The notes beneath the pieces are model-generated. The model worked only from the letters and a program-made list of their open reading frames with translations, ran no database searches and was not told where the DNA came from. 64,000 nucleotides of DNA from Achromobacter aloeverae (GTDB lineage: Bacteria; Pseudomonadota; Gammaproteobacteria; Burkholderiales; Burkholderiaceae_B), in NCBI RefSeq assembly GCF_004121055.1, contig NZ_PYAL01000010.1:124001-188000 (forward strand), read 5' to 3'. The position numbers and the translations under genes are program-made. Shown one piece after another: positions 7,551 to 16,382 of the stretch; the first letter of the stretch is position 1, and each line of letters starts with the position of its first letter.

Positions 7551-8699
7551 TTGCCTAACGCCAGATTGTCCAAGCCGTCCAAACGAAAGTCCGTTCGACA
7601 CGTTCGACAGATCGCTCCGCTTTTTTGCGGAGCGGTTTTTTTTGCCTGCGGCCATGCCCGCGCCGACGATGGACCCGGCGTGACGATGTACGGCATCATC
7701 GACCTGGGCGTGGGCACCACGCACGTGTCGGGAACCGGCACCCACAACGGCCTGGTCAATGGCGGGAACACCGATTCCGTCTGGGGACTGCGCGGGCAGG
7801 AAGACCTGGGCGAAGGCTGGCGCACGCTGTTCAAGCTGGAAACCGGCTTCACGCCCAGCAATGGCCAGGTGGACGACCAGGACGGCCGGCTGTTCAACTA
7901 CCAGTCGTGGGTGGGCCTGGCCCATGACGCGTACGGGCGCCTCACCTTTGGCCGGCAGTACACCATCGGGCAGTCCTTCGGCAACCAGCTGGAACAGGCG
8001 GGCTGGAAGGAAATGGGCTTGGGCGCCACGTTCAAGGCGTCGGACAACTTCCAGTTCGACAACCTGGTGAACTATGTGTCGCCGTCCGTCGGCGGATGGA
8101 CGCTGGGCGTGGGGTATTCCTTCGACGCCGCCAAACCGGACAGCTACGCCACCAATGCCAACAACCGGGCCGTCAGCGCCGGTCTCAAGTATGAGCAGGG
8201 TCCGTGGCTGGCCGTGGCCACCTGGGACCAGATGCGGCTGGGCAGTGCCGTACCCACGCAGGCACGGCCGCGTGCCGTGCAACTGGGCGTGTCCTACGAC
8301 TTCGAGGTCGCCAAGGTGGCGCTGGCCTGGTCGCGGCAGAGCAATGGTTATGTCGGCCTGGACGGGGCGGACCCGGATGACCTGGGGGTGGCGGCCGGGC
8401 CGCGGCCCTTTGTCGACGGCGGCCATGTCGATGCCTGGTTCCTGGGGGTGACCGTGCCGGTGGGCCAGGACAGCATCGTGCTGCAATGGTCGCCGATGCG
8501 GCCGTCCTGGACCTGGGACAACGGGCAACGCGCCCGCAACGCCCAGTTGGGCACGCTGGGTTATATCCACGTGTTGTCCCCACGCACCAGCCTGTACGGT
8601 TTCGTGGGCTATGCGTCGCGCTACACGGTGGATAACCAGTTCGATCCGGACGGGTCGCACACCACCCGCGTCGTCGTCGGCATGCAGCATCGCTTCTGA
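7551..8699 (+). CDS. Gram-negative general porin (OmpC-like, betaproteobacterial type)
   Basis: Outer-membrane trimeric beta-barrel porin, 382 residues if the TTG at 7551 is the start. The mature part begins near DDGPGVTMYGIIDLGVGT and has typical porin strands (SRWGLRGQEDLGEGW-like SVWGLRGQEDLGEG, YGRLTFGRQYT) and ends in Phe (VVVGMQHRF), as required for barrel assembly. Preceding it is a usable signal peptide: basic KRKSVRHVRQ, hydrophobic IAPLFCGAVFFACG, cleavage after HARA. Odd: there is no ATG for this signal sequence, and its hydrophobic core is encoded by a perfect intrinsic-terminator hairpin. The 5' end may be rearranged or the gene controlled by attenuation. Confidence 0.85.
   Translation: MPNARLSKPSKRKSVRHVRQIAPLFCGAVFFACGHARADDGPGVTMYGIIDLGVGTTHVSGTGTHNGLVNGGNTDSVWGLRGQEDLGEGWRTLFKLETGFTPSNGQVDDQDGRLFNYQSWVGLAHDAYGRLTFGRQYTIGQSFGNQLEQAGWKEMGLGATFKASDNFQFDNLVNYVSPSVGGWTLGVGYSFDAAKPDSYATNANNRAVSAGLKYEQGPWLAVATWDQMRLGSAVPTQARPRAVQLGVSYDFEVAKVALAWSRQSNGYVGLDGADPDDLGVAAGPRPFVDGGHVDAWFLGVTVPVGQDSIVLQWSPMRPSWTWDNGQRARNAQLGTLGYIHVLSPRTSLYGFVGYASRYTVDNQFDPDGSHTTRVVVGMQHRF
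7613..7643 (+). terminator. Intrinsic terminator hairpin inside the porin signal-peptide coding region
   Basis: CGCTCCGC (7613-7620), loop TTTTTT, GCGGAGCG (7627-7634), then G and eight T (7636-7643). This is a textbook Rho-independent terminator and would serve the ACT-domain gene ending at 7500. It lies within the open porin frame (codons for roughly IAPLFCGAVFF). Confidence 0.85.
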
Positions 8700-8822
8700 T
8701 CGCGGCGGCGCCCGGTCTACAATCGTCCGGCAGCGGACCGCGTCTTGCGGGCCGCCTGGGTGGTCCGGCGTCGCCCCGGCTCGGGGTGGCGGCGGTTCGC
8801 CGCCCGATCGGCAAGGATCTTC

Positions 8823-9695
8823 ATGGAATTGCTGGACTGGCTGGTGCCCTGGGAGTTTTCCCCCACGCTGGTGGCCTTGTTCCTGGTCGCCGCGGTGCTG
8901 TTCGTGCGCGGCGGACGCGTGCATCGTGTCACCGTCGCGCGCAAGGCCTTGTTCTGGACCGGCTGGGTCCTGCTTTACCTGTCCCTGCACACGCGCCTGG
9001 ACTACTACGCCGAACGGATGTTCTTCATTCATCGCGCCCAGCATCTGGTGCTGCATCACCTGGGGCCGTTGTTATTGATGGGGGCCTATCCGGGATCGGC
9101 CATGCGCGCCGGACTGCCGCTGGCCTGGCGCGCGGCATTGCGCCGCTTCAATGCCGGACCCATGGGCCGTGCGCTGGTCGCCGTCCTGACGCACAAATAC
9201 CTGATCCCCGTCCTGTTCGTCTTCCTGGTGCTGGTCTGGCTGTTGCCCGCGGTGCAGTTCTATTCCATGCTGGATTGGCGCCTTTACCGGCTGATGAACT
9301 GGTCCGTGGTGGTCAGCGGGTTCCTGTATTGGAACCTGATCCTGGACCGCCGCCCCAGCCCGCCCGCTCGCATGTCCCCAGGCGGGCGGGTGCTCTCGCC
9401 TGTGTTCACCATGGCGCCGCAGATGGTGGCGGGCGCCTATATCGCCTTGACCGGGCGGGATCTCTATCCCTTGTTCGACCTGTGCGGCCGCGCGCTTCCC
9501 ATGCCGGCCCTGATGGACCAGAGCATAGGAGGCCTGACCATGTGGATCCCGGCCGCGCTGGTCGAGGTGGTGGGCCTGCTGATCGCCCTGGGTACCCTGA
9601 TGCGGCTGTCGGGCAAGCACCGCTTGCCGGAACGCAAACGCCGCCCCGTACGGCAGCCGGCCGGAAAAAAGACAACGCGCCCGGCGGGCGCGTAG
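8823..9695 (+). CDS. CtaG-type cytochrome c oxidase assembly protein (caa3_CtaG family)
   Basis: A 290-residue polytopic inner-membrane protein of the caa3_CtaG family, needed for copper delivery/assembly of caa3-type oxidases in Bacilli; the exact role in proteobacteria is less clear. Signatures seen: RMFFIHRAQHLVLHHLGPLL near residues 65-85, with the conserved His residues, LLLMGAYPG, a FLYWNLILDRRP segment and TMAPQMVAGAYIALTGRDLY. About seven hydrophobic segments are visible. The ATG at 8823 gives MELLDWLVPWEFSP, a usual start for this family; the frame runs further upstream but through GC-rich noncoding-like sequence. The C-terminal tail is very basic. Confidence 0.82.
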   Translation: MELLDWLVPWEFSPTLVALFLVAAVLFVRGGRVHRVTVARKALFWTGWVLLYLSLHTRLDYYAERMFFIHRAQHLVLHHLGPLLLMGAYPGSAMRAGLPLAWRAALRRFNAGPMGRALVAVLTHKYLIPVLFVFLVLVWLLPAVQFYSMLDWRLYRLMNWSVVVSGFLYWNLILDRRPSPPARMSPGGRVLSPVFTMAPQMVAGAYIALTGRDLYPLFDLCGRALPMPALMDQSIGGLTMWIPAALVEVVGLLIALGTLMRLSGKHRLPERKRRPVRQPAGKKTTRPAGA

Positions 9696-9813
9696 TAGAA
9701 CCCACTGCGCCCAGTGGGCGCGCAGGAGGCAATGCGGCGGGCATGCGCAAGACAACGCGCCTGAGCGTCCGGGCGGGCGCTCCGCCGCGTTGCCTACACC
9801 TGCCGCAGCGGGC

Positions 9814-10659
9814 TTACTTGTCGTCGGGCGTCAGGCCATGGTACTTGCGGCCCAGCGCCACGGTGGCCTGGAACATGCCGGACTTGTTGCCGCAGTCGTA
9901 GCGGGTGCCTTCGTAGCGATGGGCGAACACCGCGCGCTCGCGCATCAGCGAAGCGATGCCGTCGGTCAGCTGGATCTCATTGCCGGCGCCCATCTTGGTC
10001 GAACGCAAGTGGTCGAAGATTTCGGCTTCCAGCACGTAGCGGCCCACCACGGCGAGGGTCGACGGGGCATCGGCGGGTTCGGGCTTTTCGACGATATGGT
10101 CGACACGCTCGGTACGGTCGTCCACGCGCGTGGCAGCCACGATGCCGTACTTCTTGGTCTCTTCGCGCGGCACGTCCTGGACGCCCAGCACGCTGCCGTC
10201 GTACTTGATGGCGGTGTTGACCAATTGCTTGAGCACGGGGGTGTCGGCGTCGATCAGGTCATCGGCCAGCACCACCACGAAGGGCTCGTTGCCCACCGCC
10301 GGGGCGGCCGTGAGCACGGCGTGGCCCAGGCCCAGCGGCGCCGATTGGCGGATATAAATGCAATTGACCCCGGCCGGCAGAATGCCGCGCACCATATTCA
10401 ACAACTCGACCTTGCCCTTCTTTTCCAGGTCGGATTCGAGTTCGGGCGCGGAATCGAAGTGATCTTCGATGGCGCGCTTGTTTCGCCCGGTCACAAAAAT
10501 CAGGTCAGTGATGCCCGCTGCGACGGCTTCCTCGACGGCGTATTGGATGAGCGGCTTATCGACGACCGGCAGCATTTCCTTGGGCATGGCCTTGGTTGCC
10601 GGCAGGAAACGCGTGCCCATCCCTGCAACGGGAAACACGGCTTTTTTAATAGGGCGCAT
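9814..10659 (-). CDS. galU: UTP--glucose-1-phosphate uridylyltransferase
   Basis: Makes UDP-glucose from UTP and glucose-1-phosphate in the cytoplasm, feeding LPS, capsule and trehalose pathways. The 281-residue protein shows the nucleotidyl-transferase motif [20 protein letters not shown] (residues 8-27) followed by [13 protein letters not shown], plus [16 protein letters not shown] and EKPEP, all typical of bacterial GalU. ATG at 10659. It is divergent from the BepA-like protease, with only 72 bases between them for both promoters. Confidence 0.96.
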   Translation of the reverse strand: MRPIKKAVFPVAGMGTRFLPATKAMPKEMLPVVDKPLIQYAVEEAVAAGITDLIFVTGRNKRAIEDHFDSAPELESDLEKKGKVELLNMVRGILPAGVNCIYIRQSAPLGLGHAVLTAAPAVGNEPFVVVLADDLIDADTPVLKQLVNTAIKYDGSVLGVQDVPREETKKYGIVAATRVDDRTERVDHIVEKPEPADAPSTLAVVGRYVLEAEIFDHLRSTKMGAGNEIQLTDGIASLMRERAVFAHRYEGTRYDCGNKSGMFQATVALGRKYHGLTPDDK

Positions 10660-10731
10660 TGGAACCTCGAAGTGATAATCCGATCTGTTAAAGGAAAGCG
10701 GTATATTGATTGGCTCGACTATGATAATCGC

Positions 10732-12249
10732 ATGAGACGCTGGGATAAAACATCGACCCTTCGTTGGGCATTCAAGCCGTTAATCCTGTTGCTTAGTGCA
10801 TCAGTCGCGGTCGGTTCGGTCACGGCCGTATGTGCCCAGCCTGTCGGCTTGCCCTCGATGGGCGCCGCATCGGCCGCCGACCTTTCCCCCTATGTCGAAA
10901 AACAGCTGGGCCAGGCCATCATGGCGGAGGGACGGCGTGATCCCACCTACATTAATGACGCCGAGCTGAACCAATACCTGACCTCGCTGGGTCGCAAGCT
11001 CGCTCAATATTCACCGGGCTCGGTGCCGGACATCGAACTGTTTGGCGTGCGCGATCCCGAGATCAATGCATTCGCCATGCCTGGCGGTTATATCGGCGTG
11101 AATACCGGCCTGATCGTCGCCACGGACAGCGAGTCTGAACTGGCCGCGGTGCTGGGCCATGAAATCGGCCACGTGGTCCAGCGTCACATCGCGCGCGGCA
11201 TGACACAGCAGAGCCAGAGCGGCGCCATCGCGATGGCATCGGTCGCCGCCGCCCTGCTTGCGGCCCTTGCCGGCGGTGGCGGCAACCTGGCGATGGGCGT
11301 GGCCGCGTTCGGCCAGGCGGCCGCCATCGATCGCCAATTGGGCTTCTCGCGCGATGCGGAGCGCGAGGCGGACCGCGCGGGTTTCCAGATGCTGACTGGC
11401 GCCGGTTTCGATCCGGCGGGTATGTCGCGCATGTTCGGCCGGTTGATGAATGCCTCTCGCCTGAACGAGGGGACGGGCGGCGGGGCGTGGGCGTCGACCC
11501 ACCCCTTGTCCATCGAGCGTATGTCCGATATCCAGAACCGGGTGCGCGGCCTGCCTGCCGTGCGTCATGTGGATAGCGACGATTATTGGTATCTGCGCGC
11601 CAAGATGCGGGTGGTGCAGGGGCGCGACGCGACCAGCCTGCGTACGGCCACGCAACTGCTGCAGGACGAATCGAGGACGCTGACGGGAGTGCGGCAGTCG
11701 GCGGCCTTTTATGGGCTGGCCTATGGCGACCTGCAGCGCGGCAACCTGGCGTCGGCCGCCAGGAACCTGGACCAGGCCAGTGCCGATGGACGTTCGTCGC
11801 CGGAGCTGGCCAAGCTGGCCATAGACCTGGCGGTGGCGCAAAAGGATGCGCCGCGCGCGCTATCCCTGGCGGAGGCGGCGTGGAAAAAGTATCCGGACCG
11901 TTACGCGATCGGCATGGTTTATGTGCAGGCACTGCAGAATGCCGGGCGCCACGACCAGGCGCAGGCGTTCCTGCGCGACCGCATCAAGCAATGGGGTGTC
12001 GGCGAGCCGGCCTTCTATCAGATGCTGGCGCAGAGTGAGGAAAGCACTGGCGACCGGGTGGGGGCGCGTCGTGAAATGGCGCGCTACTACGTGGCCATCG
12101 GCGCCTTGCCCGCGGCCGAGGCGCAACTGCGCCAGGCGCGCGACATCTCCCGCGATTTCTACGAGCAGTCGCAGATCGACGTCCAGATCAAGGAGGTCCG
12201 CGACAGCCTGGAAGAGCAACGCCGCCTCCTCCAGCGCTTCAAGGGCTAG
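10732..12249 (+). CDS. Periplasmic M48 metalloprotease with TPR tail (BepA-like)
   Basis: A secreted zinc protease/chaperone of the BepA (YfgC) type, which helps assemble or degrade outer-membrane proteins such as LptD and BamA. Signal peptide residues 1-35 (basic [12 protein letters not shown], hydrophobic [12 protein letters not shown], cleavage near VCA-QP). The metal site HEIGH is at residues 143-147, and the third ligand lies in DAEREAD near 208-214. After about residue 300 the sequence is helical TPR-like ([20 protein letters not shown] and following). The frame is open far upstream (antisense to galU), but the ATG at 10732 is the one with a signal peptide. About 505 residues, close to the family length. 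Confidence 0.9.
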   Translation: MRRWDKTSTLRWAFKPLILLLSASVAVGSVTAVCAQPVGLPSMGAASAADLSPYVEKQLGQAIMAEGRRDPTYINDAELNQYLTSLGRKLAQYSPGSVPDIELFGVRDPEINAFAMPGGYIGVNTGLIVATDSESELAAVLGHEIGHVVQRHIARGMTQQSQSGAIAMASVAAALLAALAGGGGNLAMGVAAFGQAAAIDRQLGFSRDAEREADRAGFQMLTGAGFDPAGMSRMFGRLMNASRLNEGTGGGAWASTHPLSIERMSDIQNRVRGLPAVRHVDSDDYWYLRAKMRVVQGRDATSLRTATQLLQDESRTLTGVRQSAAFYGLAYGDLQRGNLASAARNLDQASADGRSSPELAKLAIDLAVAQKDAPRALSLAEAAWKKYPDRYAIGMVYVQALQNAGRHDQAQAFLRDRIKQWGVGEPAFYQMLAQSEESTGDRVGARREMARYYVAIGALPAAEAQLRQARDISRDFYEQSQIDVQIKEVRDSLEEQRRLLQRFKG

Positions 12250-12312
12250 CCCCCGGTAAGCACCCAAGGTATCGCCCTCACGCGGGCAGGCAGCCGCCTG
12301 CGCGCCGCGTTC

Positions 12313-12629
12313 GCGCAACCAAAAGACGCCCTCAAGAACCTCGGGCCCCATCGCGGAAACCGCGGATCCGGGTCCCCCGGTCCGCTGGTTTCGCCCCTTG
12401 AGGGGAGCCACGCGTAGCGTGGCCGGGGTGGGTCCTCCTTCCGGTCCGCTGGTTTCGCCCCTTGAGGGAGCCACGCGTAGCGTGGCTGGGGTGGGTCCTC
12501 CTTCCGGTCCGCCGGTTTCGCCCCGTGGGGGGCCGCGCTCCGCACAACCAAAAGACGTCCTTAAAAACCTCGGCCCGATCGAGGAAACCGCGGATCCGGG
12601 TCCCCCGGTCCGCCGGTTTCGCCCCCTGG
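12313..12629. repeat. GC-rich composite intergenic repeat
   Basis: The 413-base gap between the protease and the hydrolase is filled by repeats. A segment starting GCGCAACCAAAAGACG at 12313 recurs at 12542 (229 bases later) and includes a shared GGAAACCGCGGATCCGGGTC. Nested in it, a 63-64 base unit beginning CCGGTCCGCTGGTTTCGCCC occurs at 12377 and 12441, with shorter copies at 12504 and 12605; each full unit contains the dyad CCACGCG-TAG-CGTGG. No protein gene is supported in this stretch. Confidence 0.85.
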
Positions 12630-12662
12630 GGGGCCGCGCTCCGCGCGGTAGGGGGGGGGCCT

Positions 12663-13763
12663 CTATTGCCCTGTTTCGAAGAAACGGCCCAGGCGTTGGG
12701 GCAGCCAACCCAGGTGCCCCGGGAACGCGCCGGACGGAAAGCCCGCGTGTCCACCCGTGGCCGGCTGGTGCAGCAGCACCAGGGGCGAGCAGTCGGCCGG
12801 TCCCGGCAGCGCCGGTTCCGGGAAGAAAGGGTCGTTGCGCGCGTTCAGGACCAGGGTCGGTACGGCGACGCTGGCCAGCCACGGCTTGCTCGACGCCCGC
12901 GTCCAGTAGTCCAGCGCATTGCGAAAACCATGCATCGGCGCGGTATAGGCGTCGTCGAAGTCGCGCAGGTCGCGCGCGTGCGCAATACGCATGACGTCGA
13001 TCGAACCCGGGAAACGCCGCGCCTTCTCCAGCACCTTGTGCTTCATGGTGCGCAGGAAGTAGGCGCTGTAGATGCGGCGATTGATGAACCCCTTGGACAG
13101 GCTCTTGCCGCCCGCCACCAGGTCCAGCGGCACCGAAATCCCCGCGCACGCGGCCAGCCACCCAACCTGCTGCTGTTGTTCGCCGATGTACTTGAGCAGG
13201 GCATTGCCGCCCAGCGACACGCCCGCGGCATGCCAGCGCGCGTGCGGCACGCGGGCGCGCACGCTGTCCAGCATGAAGCCCACTTCGTCCGAGTCGCCGG
13301 AGTAGTACGCCCGCGCCAGGCGATTGGGCACGCCCGAGCAGCCCCGGAAATGGGCGATGGCGACGATCCAGCCGCGCGCGCGGAAGTGATGCGAAATCGA
13401 CTGGGCGTAGCGGCTCATGCTGCCGCCTTCCAATCCGTGGAACAACACCAGCGCCGGCGTGCCCGGGGTCTGCGGCAGCGAGGCCCAGTCCGACTCGGTG
13501 ATCCAGCGGGCCGCGGCGGTGGGCACGCTGGCCACGGGGGGCGTGGCGATGCCGCCGGGGCTGTCCGGGGCCTTGTGGGGAAACAGGCCAGGCCCCGTCC
13601 AGTCGAAATCGACGAAGTCGCCGTCCGGCGTCTCCACCCGCTCGCGTACGAAGGCGATACGGTGGTACTGGGCCAGCGTGGCGGCGTAGAGGGTCTGGCT
13701 ATGCCCGTCGGGCAGCCAGGCGGGCACCGGGCAGGGCGTCGTGTCCAGGCGAGCGTTTGCCAA
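12663..13763 (-). CDS. YheT-family alpha/beta hydrolase
   Basis: A cytosolic serine hydrolase of the YheT/ABHD1-3 family, substrate unknown. The family entry motif WLPDGHSQTLYAATLAQYH is at the N-terminus. The oxyanion/nucleophile region shows VLFHGLEGGSMSRYAQ and AAGVSLGGNALLKYIGE, with the nucleophilic Ser in G-x-S-x-G; the acid and His fall in NARNDPFFPE and GGHAGFPSG. No ATG sits near the N-terminus; the TTG at 13763 gives MANARLDTTPCPVPAWLP, which fits family members, so I chose it. It starts 16 bases after the SnoaL-like gene and is likely co-transcribed with it. Confidence 0.85.
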   Translation of the reverse strand: MANARLDTTPCPVPAWLPDGHSQTLYAATLAQYHRIAFVRERVETPDGDFVDFDWTGPGLFPHKAPDSPGGIATPPVASVPTAAARWITESDWASLPQTPGTPALVLFHGLEGGSMSRYAQSISHHFRARGWIVAIAHFRGCSGVPNRLARAYYSGDSDEVGFMLDSVRARVPHARWHAAGVSLGGNALLKYIGEQQQQVGWLAACAGISVPLDLVAGGKSLSKGFINRRIYSAYFLRTMKHKVLEKARRFPGSIDVMRIAHARDLRDFDDAYTAPMHGFRNALDYWTRASSKPWLASVAVPTLVLNARNDPFFPEPALPGPADCSPLVLLHQPATGGHAGFPSGAFPGHLGWLPQRLGRFFETGQ

Positions 13764-13779
13764 TGGCGATTCCGTTCGT

Positions 13780-14202
13780 CTAGTGCAGCATGTCCGGGAC
13801 GTCGTGCAGGTCAAGCACGCCGGCCTCGGCGGGCGCCGGCGAGGCATGGTGCATGACCATGCGCCAGCCGGTGGGGCCCTTGTGATAGATATTCGTCACG
13901 TAGCAGTTCGCGAACGATGCGCCCGGGTGTCCCGATGTGGCGATCTGTTCGATCAGCACGTGCACGGCGCTCATCATGCTAAGCAGGACGAGCGGCCGCA
14001 TCGGACGCACCCGCAGCGGCCCGGAGGACAGAATCTGTTGCCACGACTCCTGCACCGCATCGTGGCCCACCACGCGCAAACCGCCGGGATGGATGCAGAC
14101 GATTTCCTCGTCGTCGGCCCACACCTGCATCAGGCGCACGGGGTCCGCCTGCTCCAGGGCTTCATAGAATGCGTGTTCAGCTTCGTCGGGCGTGGCGAAC
14201 AT
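13780..14202 (-). CDS. SnoaL-like (NTF2-fold) protein
   Basis: A 140-residue protein with the NTF2/SnoaL cone fold pattern: FYEALEQADPVRLMQVWADD at the N-terminus, then CIHPGGLRVVGHDAVQESWQ, with later beta strands ending YHKGPTGWRMVMHHASP. Proteins of this type in betaproteobacteria are of unknown function (SnoaL_3/DUF4440-like); no catalytic role can be assigned. It precedes the YheT hydrolase by 16 bases and follows the zinc-finger gene, all on the minus strand. Confidence 0.8.
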   Translation of the reverse strand: MFATPDEAEHAFYEALEQADPVRLMQVWADDEEIVCIHPGGLRVVGHDAVQESWQQILSSGPLRVRPMRPLVLLSMMSAVHVLIEQIATSGHPGASFANCYVTNIYHKGPTGWRMVMHHASPAPAEAGVLDLHDVPDMLH

Positions 14203-14267
14203 GAGCTATCCAAAACAATGGGCCGCGGGGCGCGCGGCGCGCGTCGTCCAGTGCTCCGGTGAACGAA

Positions 14268-14483
14268 TCAGTGGCCGTGGCCGGTCAGCACCGTGCCGGG
14301 CTTGACACGGTATTCGGCGCCGCAGTAGGGGCAGCGGGCGCTGCCGGTGTGCGCGACGTCGAGGAAGACGCGCGGATGCATGCTCCACAACGGGGCCTTG
14401 GGGCCGGGACAGAAGACGGGCAGGTCTTCCGCACCGACCTCGATGGTTTCGTGCTGGCGGGCGGTTGCGGCGGCGGCGGTCAT
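14268..14483 (-). CDS. CHCC zinc-finger domain protein
   Basis: A 71-residue protein of the zf-CHCC family (related to the mitochondrial complex I subunit NDUFS6). Ligands visible are the Cys in LPVFCPGPKAPLW, the His in FLDVAHTGSARCPYCGAEYR and its CPYC pair. The start ATG at 14483 follows a CAGGAAAC ribosome site; a longer frame exists but is less likely. It sits directly downstream of ilvE, the usual place for this gene in Bordetella-like genomes. Function in bacteria is not established. Confidence 0.88.
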   Translation of the reverse strand: MTAAAATARQHETIEVGAEDLPVFCPGPKAPLWSMHPRVFLDVAHTGSARCPYCGAEYRVKPGTVLTGHGH

Positions 14484-14571
14484 GATGTTTCCTGAGTGGT
14501 AAAGGCAAAGCCGTTGTGGGGCGCGCGACGCGCGCCGGTTCAAGAAGGCGGCCCATGGGCGGGCCGCCAGG

Positions 14572-15492
14572 TCAGATTTTGGTGAGCCAGTCCTTGTGCT
14601 TGGGATCGCGCCCCTGGACGACGTCGAAGAAGGCCTTCTGCAAGCGTTCGGTGATGGGGCCGCGGCGGCCGTTGCCTATCTTGCGGTTGTCGACTTCGCG
14701 GATGGGCGTGACCTCGGCGGCGGTGCCGGTGAAAAAGGCTTCGTCGGCGATATAGATGTCGTCGCGCGTCAGGCGGCTGGTCCGGACCGGGATGCCCAGG
14801 TCGGCGGCCAGCGCATGGATGGTGGAGCGCGTGATGCCGGTCAGCGCTGAAGCGATTTCCGGTTCGCACAGCACGCCATCGCGCACGATGAAGACGTTTT
14901 CGCCGGCGCCTTCGGCCACGAAGCCTTCGGTATCCAGCAGCAGCGCCTCGTCATAGCCGTCCTGCAAGGCTTCGGCATTGGCGATGATGGAGTTGGCATA
15001 GGTGGTGGCGACCTTGGCGCGCGGCATGGTCACGTTGACGTGCTGGCGCGCGAAGGACGAGACCTTGACCCGTATGCCCTGGGCCAGGGCTTCCTCGCCC
15101 AGGTAGGCGCCCCAGGGCCAGGCCGCGATGGCCACGTGCACCTTGGCGCCCTTGGGCGATATCCCCAGTTTTTCCGCGCCGAAGAAGACCAGCGGCCGCA
15201 GGTAGCAGGACTCCAAATTGTTGGCGCGCACGACCTCGCATTGCGCGGCCTCGATGGTGGCCTGGTCGTACGGCATGGGGATCTGGTAGATATGCGCCGA
15301 GTTGAACAGCCGGCGCGTGTGTTCCTTGAGGCGGAAGATGGCGGTGCCTTCGTCCGTCTTGTAGGCGCGCACGCCTTCGAAGACCGACAGGCCGTAATGG
15401 AGGGAGTGGGTCAGTACGTGGGTGGTGGCGTCGCGCCAGGGCACCAGCTTGCCGTCATACCAGATGAAACCGTCTCGGTCCGCCATCGACAT
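14572..15492 (-). CDS. ilvE: Branched-chain amino acid aminotransferase
   Basis: PLP-dependent class IV transaminase that makes or degrades leucine, isoleucine and valine in the cytoplasm. The 306-residue protein shows HSLHYGLSVFEGVRAYKT (substrate/PLP region, residues 30-47), the catalytic lysine region RAKVATTYANSIIANAEA, EGFVAEGAGENVFIV and LTGITRSTIHALA. The ATG at 15492 (MSMADRDGF) follows a GGAGAG ribosome site, so I prefer it to the upstream ATG at 15507. It is divergent from azlCD, an exporter of the same amino acids. Confidence 0.95.
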   Translation of the reverse strand: MSMADRDGFIWYDGKLVPWRDATTHVLTHSLHYGLSVFEGVRAYKTDEGTAIFRLKEHTRRLFNSAHIYQIPMPYDQATIEAAQCEVVRANNLESCYLRPLVFFGAEKLGISPKGAKVHVAIAAWPWGAYLGEEALAQGIRVKVSSFARQHVNVTMPRAKVATTYANSIIANAEALQDGYDEALLLDTEGFVAEGAGENVFIVRDGVLCEPEIASALTGITRSTIHALAADLGIPVRTSRLTRDDIYIADEAFFTGTAAEVTPIREVDNRKIGNGRRGPITERLQKAFFDVVQGRDPKHKDWLTKI

Positions 15493-15516
15493 GGTAGCTC
15501 TCCACAAAGAATGGGC

Positions 15517-15548
15517 CGTATTGTATCAACTGGCGCGGCTACAATACG
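15517..15548. promoter_or_regulatory. Perfect inverted repeat in the ilvE-azlC divergent promoter region
   Basis: CGTATTGTA (15517-15525) and TACAATACG (15540-15548) are exact complements separated by 14 bases. Each arm contains TACAAT reading outwards, a good -10 hexamer for each of the two divergent genes. It could be an operator for a shared regulator (Lrp-like sensing of branched-chain amino acids would make sense) or simply two mirrored -10 boxes. Confidence 0.5.
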
Positions 15549-15635
15549 CCCTGTTCCGGTGCACGCTTGCACGCCCATGCACCATCTCGATCATATTCCG
15601 CACGAGGCGGAATTCCTCCTGCCACGGGTAGTCAG

Positions 15636-16382
15636 TTGTCCTCCGAACCGGTGTTTTCCGACCCTGACATCGCGCTGATCCGACAAGAGCGGCTGGCGGC
15701 CATGCGGGAGGGCGTGCGCGCCGTCATGCCGTCGCTGATCGCCACGGGGACCTGGGGGCTGGTGACCGGGGTGGCCATGGTCAAGGCCGGGCTGACCGAG
15801 TCCATGGCCCTGGCCATGACCCTGCTGCTCTATGCCGGCTCGGCGCAGCTCACGTCCCTGCCGCTGATCGCCACCCATGCCCCGTTGTGGCTGATTTTCG
15901 CCGCCGGCTGCGTGGTCAACCTGCGTTTCGTCATTTTCGGCGCCGCCCTGCAGCCCTATATCCGCCACCTGAGCTGGCCGCGCCGCCTGGCGCTGGGCTA
16001 TTTCACCACCGACATGGGGTTCGTCCTGTTCATGCCCCGTTATGGCGACGCCACCGAAAGGGGCACGCGGGAACAGCTCTGGTTCTTCATCGGCGTCATC
16101 GCCCCAGGCTGGATATCCTGGCAGTTCGCGTCGATCGTGGGTATCTACCTGGGCGCCATGGTCCCGACGAACTGGTCGCTGGATTTCGCCGCCGTGCTGG
16201 CCCTGCTGGCGGTGACCATCCCCCTGGCCGGCGCCCGGCCGATGCTGGTGGCCATGCTGGCCGCCGGGGTGGTGGCCTGGTGCGGCCAGGTGCTGCCCCT
16301 GCGCCTGGGCCTGGCCCTGGCGGTGATCGCGGGCGTGGCGGCCGGCATGCTGGCGGAACGCCATCTGCGGAGGCGGACGTAA
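15636..16382 (+). CDS. azlC: AzlC-family branched-chain amino acid exporter subunit
   Basis: The large subunit of an AzlCD exporter in the inner membrane. The 248-residue chain shows AMREGVRAVMPSLIATGTWG, the LLLYAGSAQLTSLPLIA motif, VNLRFVIFGAALQPYIRHLS and YFTTDMGFVLFMPRYG, all AzlC hallmarks, and several hydrophobic segments. No ATG is near the N-terminus; the TTG at 15636 (MSSEPVFSDPD) is a plausible start, a GTG at 15651 is the alternative. Its stop overlaps the azlD start by one base (TAATG). Confidence 0.88.
   Translation: MSSEPVFSDPDIALIRQERLAAMREGVRAVMPSLIATGTWGLVTGVAMVKAGLTESMALAMTLLLYAGSAQLTSLPLIATHAPLWLIFAAGCVVNLRFVIFGAALQPYIRHLSWPRRLALGYFTTDMGFVLFMPRYGDATERGTREQLWFFIGVIAPGWISWQFASIVGIYLGAMVPTNWSLDFAAVLALLAVTIPLAGARPMLVAMLAAGVVAWCGQVLPLRLGLALAVIAGVAAGMLAERHLRRRT

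Noticed and set aside
9790-10731. Long frame extending the BepA-like protease upstream to 9790
   Set aside because: This extension is antisense to galU; the signal peptide begins at the ATG at 10732.
12313-12629. CRISPR array or insertion sequence
   Set aside because: Nested repeats vary in spacing and carry no transposase, terminal inverted repeats or spacers.
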